From Lapidilactobacillus bayanensis (lineage in GTDB: Bacteria; Bacillota; Bacilli; Lactobacillales; Lactobacillaceae): 64,000 nt of DNA. Shown piece after piece: positions 24,248-34,463 of the stretch; the stretch's first letter is position 1; each line of letters starts with the position of its first letter. The position numbers were made by a program, and so were the translations under genes. Below the pieces are notes generated by a model. It was not told the DNA's origin, made no database searches, and saw nothing but the letters and a program-made list of their open reading frames with translations. The DNA is taken from contig NZ_RHOX01000002.1 in NCBI RefSeq assembly GCF_003946695.1, positions 122,943 to 186,942 on the forward strand, read 5' to 3'.

Positions 24248-24267
24248 TTTTTTTGCCCCTTTGTCAT

Positions 24268-24283
24268 TGTTTCACGTGAAACT
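24268..24283. promoter_or_regulatory. parS chromosome-partition site
   Basis: TGTTTCACGTGAAACT differs in only the last base from the universal ParB site TGTTTCACGTGAAACA. It lies about 20 kb from oriC, within the expected origin-proximal zone. Confidence 0.85.
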
Positions 24284-24381
24284 TTCTCTTATATTTTATC
24301 ATTTTATAGTTATAAAAGGTCAAACACCCTAATTGTTTATATTAACCCGTTCAACTATTTAACTAATGTCCAGTCATTCTC

Positions 24382-24738
24382 ATTCTTTAATTGTAACTAA
24401 CTGTTTATATTGTCAAAATACAAAAACAATCCAGCTTCATTAATGTTTTTCACAACTACCTCGCTAGTTATTGTAAAAGTACCAGCCTTTTCTTGCCATA
24501 ACGGTGTTGCAAAACGAGACGAAAAGCCTAGCTCAGCATTAGCATTTAATTCTGGTTATGATTTCAGTTTTGCACCTGCGAGGATCACGGCTTTGCAGCG
24601 CTTACACCAATAAACAGCTGCTCTGATGCCAGCGTAGTTAGTCGTAAATGCTATTTAAACACCCTCTTTATTTCAACGCTGTTGTGCCTTAGCAGAACGA
24701 TTCTTAGCTAACTCAATATTAAATCCTAAAGCTGTCAT
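24382..24738 (-). pseudogene. Unknown CxxC protein gene broken by in-frame stops
   Basis: The minus-strand frame starts with ATG at 24738, overlapping the stop of the preceding reading frame (ATGA). It reads MTALGFNIELAKNRSAKAQQ, then after two stops YAGIRAAVYWCKRCKAVILA and, past a third stop, ELGFSSRFATPLWQEKAGTF up to a TAG. About 118 codons stay in one frame with only three internal stops (TGA, TAA, TAA). I do not recognise the family. Overlap with the upstream frame suggests the two were translationally coupled. The plus-strand open frame across the same bases is a shadow. Confidence 0.5.
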
Positions 24739-25089
24739 GATTGGTATGTGATTCTACCAATAGCTCTGCAGAATCCGCCATTGATTACGCGCAACTTTTC
24801 TGGATCTAATTCATTAATTTTTAACCCGTTCTCTCGGGCCTGTTCCACAATGAAGTGCGTAAAATACTTAGGCTCCATCGTCTCTGGCATTTTGATCTGA
24901 ACCGCCCATATTACTCCCTTGTCATTAGGAACAACCTGAACGCCGATTAAAGCTAAACCAACATGGTATAATGCAACTGTTCCAGACTGTACTCTTACTT
25001 TATCGACATTTAGCGTAATTTTACCAACTGTATTACCGAAATCCAATGATAATTGTTCATTTTACTAGCTACCTTCAATTTTCCTCACA
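24735..25089 (-). pseudogene. Unknown protein gene, start region interrupted by TAG-TAA
   Basis: A good ribosome binding site (AAAGGAGAG) precedes GTG at 25089, and the frame continues as VRKIEGS, then TAG TAA, then NEQLSLDFGNTVGKITLNVD and an intact run of 100 more residues. The intact part contains VALYHVGLALIGVQVV and LRVINGGFCRAIGRITYQ. I do not recognise the family. The usable internal start is poor, so the gene is probably inactive, though translation from TTG at 25046 cannot be ruled out. It begins 45 bases after the primase-helicase gene on the same strand, so it may once have been in its operon. Confidence 0.5.
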
Positions 25090-25133
25090 ATACTCTCCTT
25101 TATAGAAATAATTTAGAATAGATAAAAATTGCA

Positions 25134-27806
25134 CTAATTGAGTACATTACTTGAATCTAACTCCATTAAACGTTGAGCAAGTTCTGCATTGACAATTCGC
25201 AATAAAATAGCATTATAATTGTTAAACGCTTTACCAATATCGCCATACCAAACAATATTATCAATAATTACGTATTCTGTCCGTGTAGATTTTGCGATTA
25301 TTAAACGCATATCGTGATTTTTTGACATACTTTTAATCCATTTGACTACTTTGACACTAGAACTAATGATAATTTGCTTATCAACATCGTTAATATCATC
25401 CTTTAATTGCACCAAAAAATTATTCTCTTGATATAACAAGGAAAATCTATTTTCCCCGTCGTCAAACAAACGATAATTTAACTTTGCATATAACTTTAAT
25501 CGCTTTTGATACATCTTGTTAAACATTGGAATAGCATAATCAACATAATCGTATACACGTAATTCTGATTTAGTATCCAAATCACGGTTCATTCTGCCGA
25601 TATATTGTTGCAATCTTCCTGACCAAGAAATAGGCATTGTTAATATTAACGTATCAATTGATGGAACATCAAATCCTTCACCAGCATACTTTCCTGTTGC
25701 AAGGATAATATAGGTATCAGTATCATTTTTTATATTCTCAATAATAGTTCTATTAAGCTTATCCTTCTGACGCCCAGAAAGTTCATAATAAGATATCTTT
25801 TCGCGTCTTAGTAACTCAATTAATCGATCAATATGAGTTAAACGTTCAGTTAAGACAATAATATGTCTTTTGTCATGATAATTTTGTTTAATGTCGTTAA
25901 TTATCTGTTCATTTCGATCTTTACTGTTAACGATGAGTTTATAATTCTCATTAATTGTATTGTTCAATGCTTCATTACCCAATTCATTAATACTAGTAAA
26001 TCTTGAGTGGAGCACGTAACTAACACTATTGAGATATTTTTCATCTATTTTTGCCGTTTCATACTTAATATCTCCAATGCGCATATACGTGATCTTTTCT
26101 AGTTTGTCACTACGTTTTACTGTTGCCGAAAATCCGTATATATATTTGGCTGGAATCCTTTCAATTAAATGTTCATATGTCTTGGCAGCAGCATGATGAA
26201 CTTCGTCAATTATAACCATTCCATAGTCAGATAAAATTGCTTCTAAATCATGACGCTTCACCAACGACTGAAATGTAGCAACATCCACATTACCACTTCG
26301 CATAAACTTTTGACCGTACATTTCACCAATCTTGGGTTTCTTCTTAACTCGCCCTTTTGGTGTATATTCTTGGAATGGTTCATTTTTCAAATCTAAAAAA
26401 TTTTCAAGTGAGTCCTTCCATTGTTCTGCTAGTTGTGTCGTATGCACTAATATCAGCGTACTTACTTTTCTATCAGATATTAAAGCAATTCCCAATATAG
26501 TTTTGCCGAATCCAGTTCGTGCCGAGATTATCCCGGTCGTCTCATTTTTCAAAGCATTAAAAGCATGTTGTTGATCAGATTTTAAGACACCTTTAAATGT
26601 CATCTGTAAAATATGACCCGAATTGGTTTTATCAATAATCTTTGCCTTCGTCAAAGCTACTAAACTACCTTCGAGGCCACGAGGAAATGATAATTCATTC
26701 TCATTCTGAGAAAAAGTCGATAGATATCGTGGAACTCGATAGGTTGAACGTCGTTGATTTTGTAATTTATAAAATTCTGGGTTTGAGAAAGTTGCCATAC
26801 GCTTCAGTTCTGCAATCTGGTATGCTGATAACTTTTTAGTTGGAATATGTAATACGGCATCCTTATTTACTTGTAAATCTGGATATTTTTCATCATCTGA
26901 CTCGCGCAAATCTTGTTGCTCAATATTTTTTGTCAATTGACACTTTGCGCTCAACGTTCCTTGAAATTCATTTACCTCATCAAGAGTATACTGTTTCACT
27001 TTAGATAAATATTCCCATTGATTTTGAATGGGCAATAATTGGTCATCTAGAAATACAGAACAATTTTCTGCAGCTCGCTTCCCTTGTAATGGAGCCGAGA
27101 TCAAATTGCCAAAACCACCACGCGGAATAAAATCCTGGTTGGGAAACATGCGATCAAATGCATCAAAAGACATACCTGGATTTTGATACATTGCAATATT
27201 AAGAATTGTTGAACCCAATTGTCTAGCAGTCTTGGCAGAAATACTTTCTGAGAATAAAATCCACAAATGACTACCATTTCCAGAACGGGACAGCTCAACC
27301 TCAATTTGTAAGCCGACCGATTTTGCAATACTTACAATACTTTTGGTAATTGCCTGCCAATTCACTTTATCTATATCGAGCACAAGAAAATTACAGGTAC
27401 TATCCTTGTCCAGTGGGAAAAGTCCAATCATTTTTTTACCAGTTAAATGATCCCTAATTACTTGATCAGTTAGTTGTTTATATTGATCACGCTTTCCGAA
27501 CACTCTATCAGGCGTAAATTTACGCTCACCATTTTTAAAATATTCAATCGCATACACATCATGTCGTGACCTGAACAATTTTTTAAACAGCATAACTTGC
27601 TCATTTAAATGACTAAATTGAGAGCTTTCAGTCTGTGGTTTAACCATATTTGCCATAAATCGTGTTTTAGATATCACGTAAATTGTATCGTCTTTCTCCA
27701 CAACAAATACGACGACATATTGCTTTTGCTCAAGATCATACGCAATGTGTAGCACATCAACTATCTTACAATTTTTTGAATAATAGCGTCCTTTTTTTAT
27801 TTCCAC
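25134..27806 (-). CDS. TOTE-type archaeo-eukaryotic primase fused to an SF2 helicase
   Basis: 890 residues in two parts. Residues about 75-270 form a primase-polymerase of the type named from TOTE conflict systems: FRSRHDVYAIEY, the catalytic pair D144-x-D146 in LVLDIDK, SGNGSHLWILF (175-185), FDRMFPNQD and PRGGFGNLI. Residues about 405-760 are an SF2 helicase with Walker A TGFGKT (431-436), DEVHH (534-538), GFSATVKR and a motif VI QYIGRMNR. Such fusions are proposed to act in defence or in replication and repair by resecting and resynthesising DNA. No dedicated nuclease is intact nearby; two decayed genes follow it. ATG at 27806. Confidence 0.8.
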   Translation of the reverse strand: MEIKKGRYYSKNCKIVDVLHIAYDLEQKQYVVVFVVEKDDTIYVISKTRFMANMVKPQTESSQFSHLNEQVMLFKKLFRSRHDVYAIEYFKNGERKFTPDRVFGKRDQYKQLTDQVIRDHLTGKKMIGLFPLDKDSTCNFLVLDIDKVNWQAITKSIVSIAKSVGLQIEVELSRSGNGSHLWILFSESISAKTARQLGSTILNIAMYQNPGMSFDAFDRMFPNQDFIPRGGFGNLISAPLQGKRAAENCSVFLDDQLLPIQNQWEYLSKVKQYTLDEVNEFQGTLSAKCQLTKNIEQQDLRESDDEKYPDLQVNKDAVLHIPTKKLSAYQIAELKRMATFSNPEFYKLQNQRRSTYRVPRYLSTFSQNENELSFPRGLEGSLVALTKAKIIDKTNSGHILQMTFKGVLKSDQQHAFNALKNETTGIISARTGFGKTILGIALISDRKVSTLILVHTTQLAEQWKDSLENFLDLKNEPFQEYTPKGRVKKKPKIGEMYGQKFMRSGNVDVATFQSLVKRHDLEAILSDYGMVIIDEVHHAAAKTYEHLIERIPAKYIYGFSATVKRSDKLEKITYMRIGDIKYETAKIDEKYLNSVSYVLHSRFTSINELGNEALNNTINENYKLIVNSKDRNEQIINDIKQNYHDKRHIIVLTERLTHIDRLIELLRREKISYYELSGRQKDKLNRTIIENIKNDTDTYIILATGKYAGEGFDVPSIDTLILTMPISWSGRLQQYIGRMNRDLDTKSELRVYDYVDYAIPMFNKMYQKRLKLYAKLNYRLFDDGENRFSLLYQENNFLVQLKDDINDVDKQIIISSSVKVVKWIKSMSKNHDMRLIIAKSTRTEYVIIDNIVWYGDIGKAFNNYNAILLRIVNAELAQRLMELDSSNVLN

Positions 27807-27910
27807 GAATTATCACCTGAGAGTAATGTCATATTTAAGCTACACTTAATCTGAATCGAGTTTAAAACCCCCACTCAAGTCTTCACACTAAGCATAGCAT
27901 TATCTCGTTA

Positions 27911-28282
27911 TTATTCATAATTAACCTTATTATTTTTGCACCACTCGATTGCAATTTTACGATATGTCAAATCCTTAAAATCATACCACTATTGCAACAA
28001 GCCTAATCTTTCAACCGTATCACGAAAATTACGAAATGCACCTCGACAGCATATGCTGCGATCGAGCCGATCCCGATCTTCTTCTGATGTAACCAAAATG
28101 AATTTTTCCATGATGTGATAATCATTTATATCATATTTAGATGGTAATTCTAAATACTGCTCAGAATTTTCTTCAACATTATCAAGTGACCCGTCTTCAT
28201 CACTATAATCACTAAATCAGAGCACTTGGTCAGTAACCTTATTAAAGCATTAGGTATCATCATCCGTCATTTAGAATCTCAT
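27911..28282 (-). pseudogene. UPF0158-family protein gene, decayed
   Basis: The minus-strand frame reads CFNKVTDQVL, a stop, FSDYSDEDGSLDNVEENSEQ, YLELPSKYDINDYHIMEKFI, then DRSICCRGAFRNFRDTVERL and, after a TAG, WYDFKDLTYRKIAIEWCKNN to the final stop. The order ELPSKYDINDYxIM, then GRGAFRxFKD, then WYxFRDxxxxxxAxEWxxxN is that of the UPF0158 family. Several internal stops (TGA, TAA, TAG) occur with no frameshift. Function of the family is unknown. It lies upstream of the primase-helicase gene on the same strand. Confidence 0.65.
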
Positions 28283-28488
28283 TTAAGAAGCTTTCGTTTT
28301 AGACCTGGCGAATGAGGTAATTAGACCTTCTTTCAAACTGATCATTTTCATATTCACGTGTGTCTTATTAAAGTCAATTTTAAATCTATATCATCATTTT
28401 ATATCTTATTATCTTAGTGAGCAGTATTCTGATTATTTATTAAGAATAATTTTGCATATCACAATTATTATGCGTCCTACATTTTATG

Positions 28489-28577
28489 TGTTATAATACT
28501 CTACGGTGCCAAACCCATGAGAGCGAAGATTGCTGGCGTGTAATACGTTTTGAAAACAATCTTGCGTTCTCTTTTTT
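28489..28577 (+). ncRNA. Promoter-terminator pair encoding a putative ~74-nt small RNA
   Basis: An extended -10 promoter TGTTATAAT (28489-28497) should start transcription near 28504. About 15 bases later GAGAGCGAAGATTG (28519-28532) pairs with CAATCTTGCGTTCTC (28557-28571), followed by six T residues ending at 28577. No ORF of any length fits and the next gene is on the other strand. I could not match it to a known family; Lactobacillales RNAs such as Lacto-usp should be tested. The rest of the 27807-28667 interval holds the UPF0158 remnant and A/T-rich DNA. Confidence 0.5.
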
Positions 28578-28582
28578 ATGCG

Positions 28583-28622
28583 AAAAAATAGAGCTGGAAT
28601 AAAAATCCCAACTCTATTTTTC
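28583..28622 (-). terminator. Intrinsic terminator of purA
   Basis: AAAATAGAG...CTCTATTTT stem with inner TGG/CCA pairs; A tract on the left reads as T for the minus strand. Confidence 0.7.
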
Positions 28623-28667
28623 CGTTGTAGCGGGACAAAAGCCTGAGCCTGTTTTTAACTATATTCT

Positions 28668-29975
28668 TTAAATATGTCCGTTAAGTACTGATTGTTTCCA
28701 AACATCTTTTAAAACAATTGTTTGTTCACGATCCGGGCCAACAGAAAATGTAGCTAATGGTAATTTGACTAATTCTGAAATACGTTGAACATAACGTTGA
28801 GCATTTTCTGGGAGATCAATTAAATTTTGTGCGTGCGTAATATCTTCTTGCCATCCCGGAAATTCTTCATAAATTGGTGTGCAATCTGCAATATCTTTAA
28901 GACTAGCAGGATAATAATCAATACGCTGGCCATGAAGCTCATAAGCAACACAAATTTTAATTGTCTCTAGCCCAGTTAAAACATCAATTGAATTAAGGCA
29001 TAGTTCGGTAACACCGGCAACTTTACGAGAATGATTCAAGACAACCGCATCCAGCCAACCAATTCGTCGAGGCCGCTTGGTAACAACACCATATTCGTGA
29101 CCAGCATCACGCAGATAGTCCCCTATTTCATTGGTTTGCTCGGTAGGAAACGGGCCGTCACCAACTCTAGACGTGTATGCTTTAGCTACACCAACGACAT
29201 GATTAATTGCCTGTGGTCCAATGCCTGCGCCGACTGAAACGCCACCAGCTGGATTAGAAGAAGTAACATAAGGGTACGTTCCGTGATCAAGATCTAACAT
29301 GATTCCTTGAGCGCCCTCGAACAATAAGTTCTTACCATCTTCAATAGCATGATTCAATAATTCACTACTATCAACAACATACTTCTTTAATTGTTGACCA
29401 TACTCAAAAAATTCACTAAAAATAGTGTCATAGTCTAAAGCATCTTGATGGTAAATTTTTGTTAATAATTCGTTTTTAAACTTCAAGTTAATAGTAAGTT
29501 TCTTAGCAAAAACATCTTTGTCAAGTAAATCAACCATACGAATTCCAGAACGTTCAGCTTTATCAGTATATGCCGGTCCAATACCACGATTAGTGGTGCC
29601 AATTTTATTATCATGACGATAATTCTCTTGTGCTTGGTCAAGAGCAATATGATAAGGCAAGATAATGTGAGCACGATCAGAAATCACGAGATTATCAATG
29701 CTAACACCAGCCTCATGGAGTCGTGTAATTTCTGCAACAAGAGATTTAGGATTGAGGACAATACCATTTCCCAAGACGCATGTCTTATTTGCACGCAAAA
29801 TTCCTGAAGGAATCGTCCGCAAATGGTAAGTTTGACCGTTTTCTTTAATCGTGTGTCCTGCATTATCGCCGCCTTGATAGCGTGTCACGATATCAGCATC
29901 TCGACTCAAAAAATCTGTAATCTTACCTTTTCCTTCGTCGCCCCACTGCATTCCCACTACAACTGTTCCAGACAT
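28668..29975 (-). CDS. purA: Adenylosuccinate synthetase
   Basis: 435 residues. It joins IMP and aspartate using GTP, the first committed step from IMP to AMP. The GTP loop QWGDEGKGK (10-18), GGDNAGHT (35-42), the IMP contacts in [14 protein letters not shown] and [23 protein letters not shown] are all present. The residue before QWGDE is methionine where alanine or threonine is more usual. ATG at 29975 follows AAAGGTGG. It lies downstream of dnaB on the same strand, separated by a terminator, and has no other purine genes with it. Confidence 0.95.
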   Translation of the reverse strand: MSGTVVVGMQWGDEGKGKITDFLSRDADIVTRYQGGDNAGHTIKENGQTYHLRTIPSGILRANKTCVLGNGIVLNPKSLVAEITRLHEAGVSIDNLVISDRAHIILPYHIALDQAQENYRHDNKIGTTNRGIGPAYTDKAERSGIRMVDLLDKDVFAKKLTINLKFKNELLTKIYHQDALDYDTIFSEFFEYGQQLKKYVVDSSELLNHAIEDGKNLLFEGAQGIMLDLDHGTYPYVTSSNPAGGVSVGAGIGPQAINHVVGVAKAYTSRVGDGPFPTEQTNEIGDYLRDAGHEYGVVTKRPRRIGWLDAVVLNHSRKVAGVTELCLNSIDVLTGLETIKICVAYELHGQRIDYYPASLKDIADCTPIYEEFPGWQEDITHAQNLIDLPENAQRYVQRISELVKLPLATFSVGPDREQTIVLKDVWKQSVLNGHI

Positions 29976-30073
29976 TTTTCTGCCACCTTTTAAAATTGTT
30001 AACTACATCATGGATTCTATCATTAATAGTTCTTATTTTCAACGTTTTGAAAATTATTAATGTTTTATAAGTT

Positions 30074-30118
30074 AAAAAAAGTTGTAAAAGACGGACAATT
30101 GTCTTTTGCAACTTTTTT
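30074..30118 (-). terminator. Intrinsic terminator of dnaB
   Basis: AAAAAAGTTG...CAACTTTTTT outer stem with an inner AAGAC/GTCTT stem (30074-30118). Confidence 0.8.
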
Positions 30119-30132
30119 ATTTCCCGGAAAAT
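30119..30132. promoter_or_regulatory. Noc-binding site, one mismatch
   Basis: ATTTCCCGGAAAAT matches ATTTCCCGGGAAAT at 13 of 14 positions. It lies between dnaB and its terminator. Confidence 0.6.
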
Positions 30133-30138
30133 AATTCT

Positions 30139-31533
30139 TTATTGTGGTATCATATCTCGGTTTGAAACGGATGCAAATTTATTATATGACTTAACAAAGA
30201 GTAACTGTACAGTTCCTCTTGCACCAGCACGATTTTTCTCAATGATAACTTCCACAGGTCCAACATTTTGATCGTCATCATCTTGTTGAGCAGGAGCAGC
30301 ACCAGTGTCCCCATCCTCATCTTCTGAACGATAATAATCTTCACGATAAAGAAAGGCAACAATATCAGCATCTTGTTCAATTGAACCAGATTCACGAATA
30401 TCAGACAAAACTGGTCGTTTATCTTGACGTTGCTCCACGCCACGAGATAACTGAGATAAGGCAATGACAGGAACATGAAGCTCTTTAGCTAACATTTTTA
30501 GTTGTCGAGAAATTGCTGATACTTCTTGTTGTCGATTTTCTTGCCCACTACCTTCAATTAACTGCAAATAGTCAACGACAATCAGACCTAAATTCTTTTG
30601 TTCTTGTTGTAGTCTACGACACTTGGCACGAATTTCTGCCATTTTAATACCAGGAGTATCATCAATATAAATCTTAGCCTTTGACAGACTGGCCATAGCT
30701 ACCATTAAATGATCCCATTCTTCATCAGTTAACTGACCTGTTCGCAAATGATTCGATTCAATATTCCCTTCTGCACAAATCATTCGATTCACTAATTGTT
30801 CAGCGCCCATTTCCAAACTAAAAATAGCGATGGAAACATCTTCATTCTTGGTGCCGATGTTTTGCGCAATGTTTAGCGCAAAGGCAGTTTTACCAACACC
30901 AGGGCGGGCTGCCAAAATAATTAACTCATCTTCATGTAATCCGGCCGTAATTTTATCTAGGTCAGCATAACCTGTCGATAAACCTGTAATCGTACTATCT
31001 TGTTTCGTTAGTTCATCAATGTTTGCCATTGATTCCAACAAAACATCACTGATTTGTTTAAAACCGTTGCGATTACGATTTTGACTGACGTCCATAATTT
31101 GTTTTTCAGCGTCATCAAGAATCGTTGTTGCATCATCATCTTGCTGATAACTCTGATTAACAATATGCGTTGCTGTACCGATTAAGCGGCGCAACATTGA
31201 CTTTTCTTCAACAATTTTGGCATAGTAACTAACATTGCGATATGAGGGTGTGTTAGACGCAAGCTCAGCAATATAAGTGGCGCCACCAACATCTTCGAAT
31301 TGATGATGGCTCTCTAACTCGCTACGCACCGTTACAACGTCAATCGCATCCTGACGATCACTAATGTTAATCATGGACTGAAAAATAACCTGATGTGCTC
31401 GCCGATAGAAATCCTCCGGCGTCAGATATTCCATTGCGTCAACAATTGTATCAGGACGTAAAAAAATTGAACCTAAAACAGCTTGCTCTGCTTCTTCACT
31501 GTGTGGTGGCAGTTGATTTTGTAAATTATCCAT
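30139..31533 (-). CDS. dnaB: Replicative DNA helicase
   Basis: 464 residues, the usual length. An N-terminal helical domain (PPHSEEAEQAVLGSIFL) is followed by a RecA-like motor with Walker A ARPGVGKTAFALN, Walker B LIVVDYLQL and the late SDIRESGSIEQDAD arginine-finger region. It forms the hexamer that unwinds DNA ahead of the fork (called DnaC in Bacillus). Start ATG at 31533 with AGAGG six bases upstream, preferred to a longer frame at 31581. It is in the rpsR-to-purA side of the origin block, downstream of rplI. Confidence 0.95.
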   Translation of the reverse strand: MDNLQNQLPPHSEEAEQAVLGSIFLRPDTIVDAMEYLTPEDFYRRAHQVIFQSMINISDRQDAIDVVTVRSELESHHQFEDVGGATYIAELASNTPSYRNVSYYAKIVEEKSMLRRLIGTATHIVNQSYQQDDDATTILDDAEKQIMDVSQNRNRNGFKQISDVLLESMANIDELTKQDSTITGLSTGYADLDKITAGLHEDELIILAARPGVGKTAFALNIAQNIGTKNEDVSIAIFSLEMGAEQLVNRMICAEGNIESNHLRTGQLTDEEWDHLMVAMASLSKAKIYIDDTPGIKMAEIRAKCRRLQQEQKNLGLIVVDYLQLIEGSGQENRQQEVSAISRQLKMLAKELHVPVIALSQLSRGVEQRQDKRPVLSDIRESGSIEQDADIVAFLYREDYYRSEDEDGDTGAAPAQQDDDDQNVGPVEVIIEKNRAGARGTVQLLFVKSYNKFASVSNRDMIPQ

Positions 31534-31615
31534 GGGTAACCTCTCAACCTGAATACATGAACCTAGTAAAAAGTTTGGCACAAAATAATGCCAAACTTAG
31601 AAAAATGTTACTATT

Positions 31616-32068
31616 TTATTCAGCAGTAATATGAACCCGAATCGTTGCATTAACCCCATTATAAAGTTTAACAGGGACATTAGTATAACCTAACGTTTTA
31701 ATCGGTTCGGCTAACGTTAATTTACGCTTATCAAGCTCAATACCAAATTGTTGTTCAAGCGCCGTTACAATTTGTTTACTAGGTACAGAACCAAATAAAC
31801 GACTATCTGAACCTGCTTTAGATTTAATTGCAACAACCGTTTTATCATCCTCGAGTTGTTCTTTAACTTGCTTAGCGGCCGCTTTTTCATTAGCAGCAAC
31901 TTTTGCCTCAGCTTTTTGTTGTGCTTCCAAGTGACTAACTGCTTGTTTCGTAGCTTGTTCAGCTTTACCAGTCTTGATTAAGAAATTACGCGCATATCCG
32001 TCAGGAACTTCTTTAACCTGGCCACGCTTACCCTTACCACGAACATCTTCCAAAAAAATAACTTTCAT
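31616..32068 (-). CDS. rplI: Ribosomal protein bL9
   Basis: 150 residues. The N-terminal RNA-binding domain [21 protein letters not shown], then DGYARNFL is the bL9 signature, followed by the long linker helix rich in A, K, E and Q and the C-terminal domain ([14 protein letters not shown]). ATG at 32068 behind TAGGAGGTAC. It is 32 bases downstream of gdpP and 82 upstream of dnaB, the conserved Firmicutes order. Confidence 0.95.
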   Translation of the reverse strand: MKVIFLEDVRGKGKRGQVKEVPDGYARNFLIKTGKAEQATKQAVSHLEAQQKAEAKVAANEKAAAKQVKEQLEDDKTVVAIKSKAGSDSRLFGSVPSKQIVTALEQQFGIELDKRKLTLAEPIKTLGYTNVPVKLYNGVNATIRVHITAE

Positions 32069-32100
32069 GAATAAGTACCTCCTAAGGAACTCTGAGTTTA

Positions 32101-34113
32101 TTAATCTTGTAACTTATTTAAAATATCAACTAATTGTTGTTTAGTAGCAGCAATGGTCGTATCTTTTAATTGCGTCGCAGCATTAGACAAGTGACCGCCA
32201 CCACCCATTTGTTCCATAACCACCTGCACATTGATTTTACCAAGACTTCGCGCTGAAATACCAATTACATCATCAGAACGGCGGCTAATAACAAATGATG
32301 CATCAATCCCTGCTAATTTTAACATAGTATCTGCAGCCTGTGCGGCAATGACTGGATCATAAGAACGATTTTCTTCACCTAAAGCAATAGCCATGTTGCT
32401 TGTCACCATTTCTAAATTATCTATTAAGTGATTACGCTGAATAAATTCATCAGTATTTTCTTTCAATAACTGTTGTACCATCCCGTTATTGGCACCGACG
32501 GATCGCAAGTAACTAGCTGCATCAAAGGTTCTTGTACCGGTTCGTTGTGAGAAGGATTGTGTATCAACTGAAATACCTGCTAACATAGCTGTCGCTTCGA
32601 TCTTGTTTAACGGTTCAACATCAGTTGGCTGATATTCAAAAATTTCAGCAATCAATTCGCAAGTTGAAGAAGCATAAGGTTCAATATACGTTAACATAGG
32701 ATTTTCTGGAAACTCTTCGCCACGGCGATGATGATCAATAATGACAACCCGTTGCTTAAGACGTTCGTATAGCACAGGACTAATGGAAATAGATGGCTTA
32801 GAATGATCGACCATAATTAGCATACTATCGCTACTTGCCATCTCCAACGCTTGCTCTGGTGTGACGACACTTTGGTAAATTTCTGGATAGTCTTTAATAT
32901 CGGTAACCAATCGTTGAACGTCAGTATGAATTGAGTTTTGATCTAAGATAATATGACATTGAATTCCATTCATTTGAGCAATTCTACGAATACCTAACGA
33001 AGCACCTACGGCATCCATATCAGGATGATTGTGCCCCATGACAAAAATATCATGAGCAGAAACAAATAAGCCTTGTAACGCATGACTGACCATCCGTGCT
33101 CTAACCCGAGTTCGCTTCTCCATTGGATTAGTTTTACCACCGTAGAAATGAGCTTGTTGACCTTTGGCCCTAACAACAACCTGATCACCACCACGTCCTA
33201 AAGCCAAATCTAAGTTACTCTGGGAAGTAATGGCCAACTCAGCTAGATCATCACTACCATATGCAAAGCCAACACTTAACGTAACTGGAAAATTCTGAAC
33301 TGAGGTATCTTCACGAATCTTATCCAGAATTTGAAATTTATTCGATTCTGCCTTAGCTAGCGCCTTAGCATAAGCTAAAATAAAGAAATGATCTTCGTCA
33401 ACACGCTTCAAAAACATTTGATAATTACTAGCCCAATCTGTTAACCGGTTAGTTAAATAATTGCTGAGATTGGAGACACCTTGATCATCCATCGTCTGGG
33501 TAATTTCATCATAATTATCGACAAAAATCTGACCAATTACAATTTGCTGATCATTAAAACGTTGTTCAATATTGGCTGAACGAGTTACATCTAATAGATA
33601 TAGTGCACCAACTTTTTCTTGAACAGTGATTTCAAACTTTCGTTCATTCCAATCAATAACTTGTGTTACCTCATCGTCTTGATGCTGTTCGATCATTTTA
33701 GCCAAGGATTGATCAACATCTTGAACCTTTTTGCCAAGCACCTGTTGATCACCAAGATATTCTTGAAAGGTTGGATTGACCCATTGAATTTCATTCTTTT
33801 TATCAAATAACATAATTCCAATGGGCATTTGAATCAGTGCAGCCTGCTCACCTTGCTTAATTCTATAAGAGAGGTCAGAAACATACTTGTTGGTATTTTT
33901 AAAAATCACTTCAAAACCATAGAAAACAACACCAATCAATAAAATCATGGCAACTAGAAAAATAATGCCAAAAATTGGTGCAATAATTAACGCGATTATA
34001 CTGGCTAATACTGTAATACCAACAACTGTTAAAGCAATTATTCGTAATTGGAAATCGGCAAAAAAAGTTGGTAAGGCAACTTTTCCACGAAACCAACTTA
34101 ATATTTTTTTCAT
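32101..34113 (-). CDS. gdpP: Cyclic di-AMP phosphodiesterase GdpP
   Basis: 670 residues. Two N-terminal transmembrane segments (about 20-75), a PAS domain (about 85-150), a degenerate GGDEF domain (180-320) and a DHH/DHHA1 phosphodiesterase domain. The DHH domain has [23 protein letters not shown] and [11 protein letters not shown] metal motifs and ends with the [10 protein letters not shown] loop. It hydrolyses c-di-AMP to pApA and so influences osmolyte and potassium transport and cell-wall stress. ATG at 34113 behind AAGGAG. The 350 bases upstream contain the rpsR terminator and otherwise nothing I recognise. Confidence 0.95.
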   Translation of the reverse strand: MKKILSWFRGKVALPTFFADFQLRIIALTVVGITVLASIIALIIAPIFGIIFLVAMILLIGVVFYGFEVIFKNTNKYVSDLSYRIKQGEQAALIQMPIGIMLFDKKNEIQWVNPTFQEYLGDQQVLGKKVQDVDQSLAKMIEQHQDDEVTQVIDWNERKFEITVQEKVGALYLLDVTRSANIEQRFNDQQIVIGQIFVDNYDEITQTMDDQGVSNLSNYLTNRLTDWASNYQMFLKRVDEDHFFILAYAKALAKAESNKFQILDKIREDTSVQNFPVTLSVGFAYGSDDLAELAITSQSNLDLALGRGGDQVVVRAKGQQAHFYGGKTNPMEKRTRVRARMVSHALQGLFVSAHDIFVMGHNHPDMDAVGASLGIRRIAQMNGIQCHIILDQNSIHTDVQRLVTDIKDYPEIYQSVVTPEQALEMASSDSMLIMVDHSKPSISISPVLYERLKQRVVIIDHHRRGEEFPENPMLTYIEPYASSTCELIAEIFEYQPTDVEPLNKIEATAMLAGISVDTQSFSQRTGTRTFDAASYLRSVGANNGMVQQLLKENTDEFIQRNHLIDNLEMVTSNMAIALGEENRSYDPVIAAQAADTMLKLAGIDASFVISRRSDDVIGISARSLGKINVQVVMEQMGGGGHLSNAATQLKDTTIAATKQQLVDILNKLQD

Positions 34114-34422
34114 AGTACTCCTTAAAATTATTCATCAGACAATAATCTTCAATAATTCCGACATCATAACACGTCACTTGTGCCTATTTTACCATAAAAG
34201 CTTATAAAATTCTTTAGAAACAAACAGTGTTTTATGATCGCGCTCATTACGATAATTTAACTAACCGATTACTATCATCAGTTAGCGTTTAAAGGCCTTG
34301 TTTTGACTCCTAACGGATTTAAGGCCACCTTTTAATTTCTCCCTACTGAGAATAGTTAATGCTTAATATGGCTGTAATTTTGGCGAAATCAGCCCTTTTA
34401 GTCGTAACTGATTGGTGGGCAC

Positions 34423-34453
34423 AAAAAAAGAACCGCAAATTGCGGCCCTTCTT
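34423..34453 (-). terminator. Intrinsic terminator of the rpsF-ssb-rpsR operon
   Basis: CCGCAAATTGCGG (34433-34445), extended by AAG/CTT pairs, with an A run at 34423-34429 that reads as T on the minus strand. Confidence 0.8.
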
Positions 34454-34463
34454 AATTTACTTT

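Noticed and set aside
24410..24613. 67-residue plus-strand reading frame near the parS site
   Set aside because: It is antisense to a minus-strand remnant that reads much more like protein (YWCKRC, FATPLWQEKAGTF) and has no ribosome binding site.
34114..34422. Hidden gene or RNA between gdpP and the rpsR terminator
   Set aside because: Both strands are full of stops, there is no ribosome binding site or clear hairpin with T tract apart from the rpsR terminator.
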